From Pseudomonadota bacterium (lineage in GTDB: Bacteria > Pseudomonadota > Alphaproteobacteria > Rhodospirillales > Rhodospirillaceae), in contig JAEWWF010000069.1 in NCBI GenBank assembly GCA_023396465.1, forward strand, positions 1 through 11,489: a stretch of DNA of 11,489 nucleotides. The letters run 5' to 3'. Each line of letters begins with the position of its first letter. Position 1 is the stretch's first letter. Shown here piece by piece: positions 6,450-11,489 of the stretch. The notes under the pieces are model-generated. The model saw only the letters and a program-made list of their open reading frames with translations. It made no database searches and was not told the DNA's origin. A program made the position numbers and the translations under genes.

Positions 6450-7801
6450 ACTCGCTGATCCGCCGCCTGCTCGGCCAGGCCGACGCCGACCCGCTGTCCT
6501 ACGAACAGGCCCGCGAGTTGGCCCGCCACCAGGATCCCGACGTGCGCCGGGAACTGGCCGAACGCACCGACATCGTACCGGAAATCCTCTACTATCTGGC
6601 GGAGGATCCCGACCCGCGCGTGCGCCGCGCCATCATCGCCAACGCCGCGACGCCACCGCTGGCCCACCTGCTGCTGCTCAATGACGACGACGAGGACGTG
6701 CGCTGCGATCTGGCGGCCAAGATCACCCGCTTGGCGCCGGAGCTGTCGGAGCACGAACAGGGGCGGGTCCAGGCCGCCATCCTGGAGGTGCTCGAAAGCC
6801 TCGCCCGCGACCAGATCCCCCGCGTCCGCAGGATCCTCTCGGAGGCATTGAAAGACGTGGCCGACGCCCCGCCGGCGGTCATCCGCCAGTTGGCGCGGGA
6901 CGTCGAAGTGGCGGTGGCGGCGCCGGTGCTGGAATATTCACCGGTGCTGACCGACGAAGACCTGCTGGAAATCATCGCCTCCAGTCCGGTCAGCGCCAAG
7001 CTGAGCGCCATCTCCCGCCGTCGGCTGGTGACGCCGACGGTGGCCGAGGCCATCGCCGGCACCGATGACGGCGATGCCATCGCCGCCCTGCTCTGCAACG
7101 ACAGCGCCCAAATCCGCGAGGAAACCCTCGACCGCCTGATCGACGCCGCCCCTCGTCATCCGATCTGGCACGAGCCGCTGGTCCGCCGTCCCACCCTCGG
7201 CGGCGATGCCGCCGTGCGGCTGGCACGTTTCGTCGCCGACAACCTGATCCTGGTCCTGCAACAGCGCGAGGACCTGCCGCCCGATGCCGCCCGCGAGGTG
7301 GCGCGGGTGGTCCACCGCCGCCTGGGCGAGCCGCAAACGACGGATCAGGGCAACGCCGCCGCCCCTCCGCCCCCCGCCCGACCGGAGGTGAAGATCACCG
7401 CCACCGATTGGCACCGGCCGAGCCGGCAGGCCCTGGAGCGGGCCGGCTTCATGGTCTCACGCGGGCTGCTGACCGAGAAGGTGGTGGAGGACGCCCTGTT
7501 CGCCGCCGATGAGGAGTTCGTCACCGCCGCCCTGGCGCTGCTCGGACAGGTGCCGCCGGAGGTGGTGAGCGCCGCCATCCTGTCATCCAGCCCGCAGGGC
7601 ATTGTCGCCGCCGCCTGGAAGGCCGGCCTGTCACCCCACTGCGCCGTTCATCTCCAGGCCCAGCTCGGGCGGGTGGCACCGAACGCCATCCTGCGCCCGA
7701 CCCGCACCGGCGGCTATGCCCTAAAGCCCGATGAACTGGAGTGGCAGATCGACCTGTTCCGCAAGGCGGTGAGCGAACATCTGGGCCGTGCCGGCGGCTG
7801 A
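6446..7801 (+). CDS. DUF2336 family protein with HEAT-like repeats
   Basis: A 451-residue soluble protein. Residues 18-160 hold repeated helical units built around DPDVRRELAERT, DPDPRVRRAIIANAA and DEDVRCDLAAKI, the D-P-x-V-R pattern of HEAT/ARM repeats. Residues 160-290 continue as helices. A Pro/Ala-rich linker at 300-315 follows, then a second helical region. The end (GGYALKPDELEWQIDLFRK, 422-440) is the signature ending of DUF2336 proteins, which are widespread in alphaproteobacteria and have no settled biochemical role that I can name. The ATG lies in the ATGA overlap with the diguanylate cyclase stop, with GGAGGG at 6431-6436 as ribosome binding site, so the two are translationally coupled. 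A scaffold, partner or effector of the cyclase is a reasonable inference but unproven. Confidence 0.9.
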   Translation: MNSLIRRLLGQADADPLSYEQARELARHQDPDVRRELAERTDIVPEILYYLAEDPDPRVRRAIIANAATPPLAHLLLLNDDDEDVRCDLAAKITRLAPELSEHEQGRVQAAILEVLESLARDQIPRVRRILSEALKDVADAPPAVIRQLARDVEVAVAAPVLEYSPVLTDEDLLEIIASSPVSAKLSAISRRRLVTPTVAEAIAGTDDGDAIAALLCNDSAQIREETLDRLIDAAPRHPIWHEPLVRRPTLGGDAAVRLARFVADNLILVLQQREDLPPDAAREVARVVHRRLGEPQTTDQGNAAAPPPPARPEVKITATDWHRPSRQALERAGFMVSRGLLTEKVVEDALFAADEEFVTAALALLGQVPPEVVSAAILSSSPQGIVAAAWKAGLSPHCAVHLQAQLGRVAPNAILRPTRTGGYALKPDELEWQIDLFRKAVSEHLGRAGG

Positions 7802-7810
7802 AACCGGCAC

Positions 7811-7855
7811 GGCCTCGCCGGTGTTGATGAAGAAAACCCTCATCACCGCGAGGCC
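7811..7855 (+). promoter_or_regulatory. Bulged hairpin covering the lipoprotein ribosome binding site
   Basis: The left arm (7811-7830, starting GGCCTCGC) and right arm (7840-7855, ending GCGAGGCC) pair in three blocks of 8, 4 and 4 bases with bulges of one and three bases on the left. The loop is AGAAAACCC. The right arm includes GAGG at 7850-7853, the likely ribosome binding site for ATG 7860. It sits 10 bases past the DUF2336 stop codon. It could limit lipoprotein translation, stabilise the upstream mRNA, or both. There is no T-run, so it is not a typical terminator. Confidence 0.5.
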
Positions 7856-7859
7856 GCCC

Positions 7860-8114
7860 ATGTTCCGCCGCCTACCCCCCGCTTCCCTCGCCGTCGCGGC
7901 CGCTGCCCTGCTGGCCGCCTGCGCCGACCCGCCGCCCCTGGACGCCAGTCGCGGCGGCATCACCCTCACCATGGACGACGGCGAGACAGCCATGGCCGAT
8001 GCCGTCGATGCCGCCAACCGCCACTGCGTCGGCGTCAGTCGCGTCGCTCTGTTGCAGGATGTGACCGCGACACCGGCGGGCAAGGTGGCGGTTTTCGACT
8101 GCGTCGACATCTGA
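7860..8114 (+). CDS. Small putative lipoprotein
   Basis: An 84-residue protein: basic start (MFRR), hydrophobic segment (residues 8-20) and a lipobox LAAC with the acceptor Cys21, typical of signal peptidase II substrates. Residue +2 is Ala, not Asp, so by the E. coli rule it would go to the outer membrane. The mature part is about 64 residues with two more cysteines (Cys56 in NRHCVGVSR, Cys81 in VFDCVDI) that could form a disulfide in the periplasm. The spacing resembles small uncharacterised lipoproteins of alphaproteobacteria; I do not recognise a named family. GAGG 6 bases before ATG 7860 supports this start. ATG 7827 (MKKTL...) is a possible alternative giving 95 residues with a long N-region but a poor ribosome binding site. 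It lies 58 bases after DUF2336, same strand, and may share its transcript. Confidence 0.75.
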   Translation: MFRRLPPASLAVAAAALLAACADPPPLDASRGGITLTMDDGETAMADAVDAANRHCVGVSRVALLQDVTATPAGKVAVFDCVDI

Positions 8115-8120
8115 TCCCAA

Positions 8121-8150
8121 GCTCCCTTGATCGGACCCGATCAAGGGAGC
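8121..8150 (+). terminator. Perfect palindromic hairpin after the lipoprotein gene
   Basis: GCTCCCTTGATCGG (8121-8134) and CCGATCAAGGGAGC (8137-8150) are exact complements with AC between. It begins 6 bases after the lipoprotein stop. Only a weak CTTT follows, so termination efficiency is uncertain, but the position and symmetry fit a 3'-end element. The core is shared with the hairpin at 10260-10289. Confidence 0.6.
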
Positions 8151-8196
8151 GCCTTTGCATGTCTTGAGCAGCGTCGGCCTTAAGCTGCGCGAGGCG

Positions 8197-8263
8197 GGTG
8201 AAGGGAGAGCCCGTCTGGTGCCGCCTCTGTGGAGCGCGTGCCTGGGATCAAGCTCCCTTCACC
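8197..8263. repeat. Inverted repeat in the convergent intergenic region
   Basis: GGTGAAGGGAG (8197-8207) and CTCCCTTCACC (8253-8263) are perfect 11-base inverted arms with a 45-base interior. The right arm lies in GATCAAGCTCCCTT (8246-8259), which repeats GATCCCAAGCTCCCTT at 8113-8128 apart from a two-base gap. A further GAGACC (8275-8280)/GGTCTC (8303-8308) stem lies next to the minus-strand gene end. The set may terminate transcription from both sides. Confidence 0.45.
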
Positions 8264-8324
8264 GCGCCGAGCCTGAGACCGGTCGGGGTCCTGTACGAGC
8301 AGGGTCTCTTGTTGCAGCCCAGTA

Positions 8325-9662
8325 TCAGGCGCTGTTGCGAACGCGGTCGACGAAGCCGCGCATGGCCTCCTTCAGGTGCTCGGTCTCGCTGGAGACGTCC
8401 TGGGTATCGCGACGCAGTGAGTCCGCCACCCGTGCCGTCGCCTCGGCATCGCGTCCCACCGCGCCGATACCGTTGCGCATCTGGGCAAGGGCGGCGGCTG
8501 CGGTATGGACGTTGCGGGCGATGTCGCGGGTGGCGGCACCCTGCTCCTCCGCCGCCGCCGCAATGCTCGATGAAACGCTGTCGATGCGGCCGATGGTGGA
8601 GCGGATGCCGCTGATGGCCTCGACCACGCTGCCGGTTGCGGCGCGCAGGGCCTCGACTTGCCGGTCGATGTCCTCGGTGGCGCGGGCGGTCTGCTGGGCG
8701 AGCGCCTTGACCTCGCCGGCCACCACGGCGAAGCCCTTGCCGGCCTCGCCGGCACGCGCCGCCTCTATGGTGGCGTTCAGCGCCAGCAGGTTGGTCTGGC
8801 TGGCGATATCGTTGATGAGCCTTACCACCTCGCCGATGCGGTCGGCCATGGTGGACAGGGTGGCGGCCTCGCTGCCCGCCCGCTCGGCCTCCGCGACGGC
8901 CTCGCGGCTGATGGCGGTCGATTGCGCCATCTGGCGGTTGATCTCGGTGATGGAGGAGGACAGTTGTTCCGCCGCCGCTGCCACCGTTTCGGCATTGCGG
9001 GTCGCCTCGTCGGCACCGCCGGCTACTTGTTCGGCGTTGCCGGACGTATTGGCGGCGGTGGTGCTCAGGTCTTCCGCCGCGAGAAGGAGGTGGGCGACGG
9101 TCGCCGCCAGCCGCTCGGTCGTGGGGCCGAGGCTGCTTTCAAAGGCTTGAGCGTGATCCGCGTGTTCCTGGCGGCGCTTGTCCGCCTCCAGCTCGAAATA
9201 GGCGGCCAAGACGGTGGTGATGTCCATGAACACCGCCCGGTTGACCGCCTTCAGGATCGCGGCGGCGTCCCGTGGTCGGCGGGCGCGGCTCTCGATCACC
9301 ATGTCGATCAGGGCGTCCATGAAGAAGCAATAGCCGGCGATGTAATGGTCGGGCCTTACATTGTTCTTTACATGGTTCCTGCCGATGCCGCCCACGGTGT
9401 CGGCGTAGTGATCGTCCCACTGCCCGGCGAACAGGGTATCGAGCCAGTGCCGCCGCTGCGCGCCACGGGCATGGGCCATGGCGGCCTCCGACGCGAACAG
9501 GCCCGCCATGTCGGGGTCGCGGCGAACAAAGGCGTAAAAGGCATCCAACACCACGTCCAGTCGATCGGCGACCAGTGGGCGGATGGCGGACAGGTTGCGG
9601 CGGGTATCGTCGTCGATCCGCATCAACCGAAGATGATGTGCGATGTCCCGGTTCGGCATCAT
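8325..9662 (-). CDS. Globin-coupled methyl-accepting chemotaxis protein (HemAT-type aerotaxis receptor)
   Basis: Soluble 445-residue heme receptor, probably sensing oxygen or another gas and signalling to CheA/CheW. Residues 20-160 form a sensor globin (protoglobin family). DAFYAFVRRDP aligns with the Bacillus subtilis HemAT segment carrying distal Tyr70, here Tyr43. LFAGQWDDHYADTVGGIG then RNHVKNNVRPDHYIAGY aligns with the proximal histidine region, giving His97 for His123. Residues 160-445 are the coiled signalling domain; the tip at 282-325 has INDIASQTNLLALNATIEAARAG and GFAVVAGEVKALAQQT, a canonical MCP tip. There is no membrane segment, HAMP domain or C-terminal CheR-binding pentapeptide. 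GGGGGA at 9667-9672 (minus strand) lies 4 bases from ATG 9662 and 7 from ATG 9659, so either may start. It converges on the lipoprotein gene. Confidence 0.96.
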   Translation of the reverse strand: MMPNRDIAHHLRLMRIDDDTRRNLSAIRPLVADRLDVVLDAFYAFVRRDPDMAGLFASEAAMAHARGAQRRHWLDTLFAGQWDDHYADTVGGIGRNHVKNNVRPDHYIAGYCFFMDALIDMVIESRARRPRDAAAILKAVNRAVFMDITTVLAAYFELEADKRRQEHADHAQAFESSLGPTTERLAATVAHLLLAAEDLSTTAANTSGNAEQVAGGADEATRNAETVAAAAEQLSSSITEINRQMAQSTAISREAVAEAERAGSEAATLSTMADRIGEVVRLINDIASQTNLLALNATIEAARAGEAGKGFAVVAGEVKALAQQTARATEDIDRQVEALRAATGSVVEAISGIRSTIGRIDSVSSSIAAAAEEQGAATRDIARNVHTAAAALAQMRNGIGAVGRDAEATARVADSLRRDTQDVSSETEHLKEAMRGFVDRVRNSA

Positions 9663-9708
9663 GAAGTCCCCCGTGTATTGCAGCGACCTTGTCTTGCTTT
9701 TGGAGAAT

Positions 9709-9748
9709 GGTGCGCCTCAATGACATATTTCCCTCATTTTGACGCACC
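9709..9748 (-). promoter_or_regulatory. Inverted repeat upstream of the globin-coupled receptor, possible operator
   Basis: Fifteen-base arms at 9709-9723 (GGTGCGCCTCAATGA) and 9734-9748 match as inverted repeats at 12 of 15 positions, including six outer and five inner bases, around a 10-base A/T-rich centre. It lies 47-86 bases upstream of ATG 9662. A weak promoter (TTGCGG then AATATG on the minus strand, 17-base spacer) would overlap it. An operator or a leader hairpin both fit. Confidence 0.4.
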
Positions 9749-9812
9749 GCAACACACCCATAGGTATAGGGGCGGTTTCCCTATCCTTTAGGGTCTGATG
9801 GGGATGATCCGA

Positions 9813-9836
9813 GGGGAGGGGGTGGGAGGAGGTGGG
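9813..9836 (+). other. Potential G-quadruplex motif
   Basis: Four G-runs on the plus strand, GGGG, GGGGG, GGG and GGG, are separated by loops of 1, 1 and 7 bases, satisfying the usual G3+N1-7 pattern with short loops. It lies about 150 bases upstream of the minus-strand globin receptor start, with the G-rich strand opposite to that gene's coding strand. Confidence 0.5.
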
Positions 9837-9865
9837 AGCCGCCGGGTGCGGGGTCCGGCGGCTCC
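9835..9865. repeat. Strong 11-pair hairpin next to the G-run tract
   Basis: GGAGCCGCCGG (9835-9845) and CCGGCGGCTCC (9855-9865) are exact complements around a 9-base loop. It shares two bases with the preceding G-quadruplex motif, so the two structures would compete. No T-run follows on either strand. Confidence 0.55.
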
Positions 9866-10259
9866 TCTGGTGCCCCGGCCGGGGAGAGAGCTTAGGGCCG
9901 GGGCAGGCAGTGGCCGGCCCGTCTCCGCGAGGAGGATGCGGCGCCCGTTCGGGGCAACGGGGATGCCGCGGCGGAACGGGCCAGCCTCTGGGGGAGACAC
10001 AGCAACCGCCGTGCCACCCCGGAATCCGAGCCGCAAGGCCGCAATTCCCAGGAGTGGCGAAGTGTCGATGGGGCAAGCACATGCAGCCTGCGATGCAGGA
10101 TGCCAACCGGCCTGCGGGATGCCACCGCCGATCGCTCCCACCGATTCATGCCAAGCTGCACGAAGAGCGGCTCATTGCAGCGTGGCAAGCACGACCGCGC
10201 GCCGCCGCTTTCGCGGCGAAAGTCAAAGCTGCGAGGAGCGGCCGGCCGGCACCTGAGAT

Positions 10260-10289
10260 GCTGCCTTGATCGGATCCGACCAAGGCAGC
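10260..10289 (-). terminator. Palindromic hairpin after the ABC permease gene
   Basis: GCTGCCTTGATCGG (10260-10273) and CCGACCAAGGCAGC (10276-10289) pair at 13 of 14 positions around AT. It begins 6 bases past the permease stop codon on the minus strand, the same offset as the hairpin at 8121-8150 has from its gene, and both share CCTTGATCGG/CCGAyCAAGG. There is no T-run on the minus-strand exit side, so the termination role is inferred from position and recurrence. Confidence 0.6.
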
Positions 10290-10295
10290 ATGGGA

Positions 10296-11489
10296 TTACT
10301 CGTTGCGCAGCAGCGGTGCCGCCTTGACGCTCAAGGCCCGCCAGGTGCCGGCAAAGCCGGCGGCCAGGGTGATGGCGATGCACAGCACCACCGTGCCGGC
10401 CGCCATGCCGGGCGCCCAGGCCCAGGTGGCGCCACGCATGACGAAGGTCAGCACCGCCCAGCCCACCACCGAACCGACGGCGACGGCGATGACGCCGGTG
10501 GCGGCGCCGAGGATGCCGTATTCGATCAGGAAGGCGCGCAGCACGTCGCGGCGGGTCGCCCCCAGCACCTTCAGCACCACGGCGTCGTAGACCCGGCGGC
10601 GGTGGCCGGCGGCGATGGCGCCGGCCAGCACCAGGGCGCCGGCCAGCAGGGTCACCGCCGCCACCGCCCGCACCGCGTTGCCAGCCGCCGCCATGACCGT
10701 GTTCACCGCCTCCAACGCCTGATCGACGCGGATACCCGACACGTTGGGCAGTTGCGCCGCCACCGCCCGCTCCAGCCGGTCGGCGACCGCGCCACGAGCC
10801 TCGACGGTGGCGATGAACGACCGTGGCGCCCCGCGCAGGGTGTTTTCCGACAGGATGAAGCTGAAGTTCATCTCCAGCGTGCCCCAATCGACGTCGCGCA
10901 GGTTGGCGATGGTGCCGGTGATCTCGCGGCCGAGCACGTTCAGCGTCACCGTGTCGCCGATGCCGACCCCGAGCCCTTCGGCGATGGTGCGGGCGAGGCT
11001 GAGCTGCGGCGGGCCGTCGTACCCCTCTGACCACCATTGGCCGGCGACGATGCGGGCGTTGGCGGGCGGGCGGTCGGCGCTGCTGAGGCCGCGGTCGCCG
11101 CGCACCGCCCAGCGCACCTCGGGATCGACGCTGGCCTCGTTCACCGGCTCGCCCTTCAGGCGCACGATGCTGCCACGGATCATGTCGGCGCTTTGCAGGA
11201 TGCGGGCGCCCTCCACCCCCTCCACCACCCGGCGGAAGGGCTCCATCTGGTCGGGCTGGATGTCGATGAAGAAGAACGACGGCGCTTCCTGCGGCAGGCT
11301 TTCGTTGATCTGGCGGGTCAGGTTGCTTTCGATCTGCGCCACCGCCACCAGCACCGTCAGCCCAAGGCCGAGGGACAGCACGACCGAGGCGGTGGGCGCC
11401 CCCGGCCGGTGCAGGTTGGCGAGCGCGAGCCGCAGGCCGGGGCGGCCGCGCGACCCCGGCGCCCGCTGCCGGGCGAGCGCCTGCACGCC
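10296..11489 (-). CDS. ABC transporter permease, YbbP-like (FtsX/MacB fold), C-terminal part cut by the window edge
   Basis: The last roughly 397 codons of a larger inner-membrane permease; the family (COG3127, YbbP) usually has over 800 residues with two FtsX-type modules. The frame is open to the right edge, so the true start lies outside; an internal GTG at 11486 is not taken as a start. Visible residues, counted from that GTG: a helix at about 33-52 (SVVLSLGLGLTVLVAVA) after LRLALANLHRPGAP, an extracytoplasmic domain (about 53-270) opening with APSFFFIDIQPDQ, then helices near 271-293, 320-345 and 362-382. The loop RRRVYDAVVLKVLGATRRDVLRAF is the FtsX-family cytoplasmic coupling region. 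Such permeases pair with a LolD-like ATPase, expected upstream beyond the edge. Substrate is unknown; a lipid or envelope role is usually proposed. Confidence 0.9.
   Translation of the reverse strand, partial: GVQALARQRAPGSRGRPGLRLALANLHRPGAPTASVVLSLGLGLTVLVAVAQIESNLTRQINESLPQEAPSFFFIDIQPDQMEPFRRVVEGVEGARILQSADMIRGSIVRLKGEPVNEASVDPEVRWAVRGDRGLSSADRPPANARIVAGQWWSEGYDGPPQLSLARTIAEGLGVGIGDTVTLNVLGREITGTIANLRDVDWGTLEMNFSFILSENTLRGAPRSFIATVEARGAVADRLERAVAAQLPNVSGIRVDQALEAVNTVMAAAGNAVRAVAAVTLLAGALVLAGAIAAGHRRRVYDAVVLKVLGATRRDVLRAFLIEYGILGAATGVIAVAVGSVVGWAVLTFVMRGATWAWAPGMAAGTVVLCIAITLAAGFAGTWRALSVKAAPLLRNE

Larger units (their letters stand above)
9750..10259. other. About 510 bases without a convincing gene, rich in hairpins
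   Basis: No open frame here has a family-like sequence with a good ribosome binding site. Visible structure, left to right: ATAGGG/CCCTAT (9766-9771/9779-9784); a G-run tract (9813-9836); an 11-pair stem (9835-9865); GCCCCGGCC/GGCCGGGGC (9872-9880/9896-9904); CTCC-GCGA-GGAG (9923-9934); GCCCGTTC/GAACGGGC (9943-9950/9974-9981); a long stem GCCAC/GTGGC then GGAAT/ATTCC ending GCC-GCAA-GGC (10013-10058); GCTGCA/TGCAGC (10155-10160/10176-10181); CTTTCGC-G-GCGAAAG (10208-10222). Two loops, GCGA and GCAA, are GNRA tetraloops when read on the plus strand. It could hold a structured RNA, long untranslated regions or a decayed gene. I found no match to RNase P RNA, tmRNA, SRP RNA or a cobalamin riboswitch. 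Confidence 0.5.

Noticed and set aside
9872..10060. Cobalamin riboswitch or RNase P RNA suspected from GCCACTG-like and ACAGCAACCGCC-like words
   Set aside because: The other obligatory blocks (GGGAA-GGTG and CCCGCAACTGTG for cobalamin; GAGGAAAGTCC for RNase P) are absent on both strands.
9788..10141. 117-codon minus-strand frame starting with GTG in the structured gap
   Set aside because: The middle part has coding-like third positions, but the start lacks a good ribosome binding site, the first half has inconsistent codon use, and the end is Pro/Arg low complexity. It could be a relic; I cannot support a gene.
10072..10192. GGCAAGCAC repeated at 10072-10080 and 10184-10192
   Set aside because: A single 9-base repeat with no further similarity in the flanks; not a repeat array and no CRISPR-like spacing.
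9832..10269. 145-codon plus-strand frame in the same gap
   Set aside because: Sequence is rich in Arg, Gly, Pro and Cys without any family pattern, and it runs into the palindrome at 10260.

Overview
The window looks like chromosomal DNA from a high-GC alphaproteobacterium, most likely a member of the Rhodospirillales or a close relative. The reasons are the very G/C-rich third codon positions, the succinylase-type dapD-dapE pair, a DUF2336 protein, and soluble chemoreceptors of types common in motile, metabolically versatile alphaproteobacteria. The assignment rests on gene families only. No rRNA, tRNA, CRISPR array, transposase, integrase or phage gene is visible.

Layout. (1) Positions 1-153 hold two tandem hairpins that close the first gene. 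(2) 154-1587, minus: a cytoplasmic methyl-accepting chemotaxis protein whose putative sensor domain is at the C-terminus. (3) 1749-4386, minus: a compact group, dapD then dapE then a five-helix membrane protein, with gaps of 18 and 4 bases. DapD and DapE carry out the succinylation and desuccinylation steps of the lysine/diaminopimelate pathway. (4) 4387-4583: a divergent promoter region with one recognisable sigma70-like promoter on each strand. (5) 4584-8114, plus: a PAS-PAS-GAF-GGDEF diguanylate cyclase, a DUF2336/HEAT-like protein overlapping it by 4 bases (ATGA), then a small lipoprotein behind a hairpin that contains its ribosome binding site. (6) 8115-8324: a convergent gap full of inverted repeats. 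(7) 8325-9662, minus: a globin-coupled chemoreceptor (HemAT type) with a conserved heme-ligand histidine. (8) 9663-10295: 633 bases with no convincing gene but much symmetry: an operator-like inverted repeat, a G-quadruplex motif, and several hairpins, two with GNRA-type loops. (9) 10296 to the right edge, minus: the C-terminal part of a YbbP-like ABC transporter permease, ended by a palindrome closely related to the one after the lipoprotein gene.

How the genes work together. Two soluble chemoreceptors, one of them a probable oxygen/heme sensor, flank a c-di-GMP-producing enzyme and a protein of unknown function translationally coupled to it, so motility and behaviour signalling is the theme around the lysine genes. 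No che genes are present, so the receptors would signal to an array encoded elsewhere. The most promising unexplained items are the diguanylate cyclase-DUF2336 coupling, the hairpin over the lipoprotein ribosome binding site, the structured gap at 9750-10259, and the shared terminator-like palindrome.
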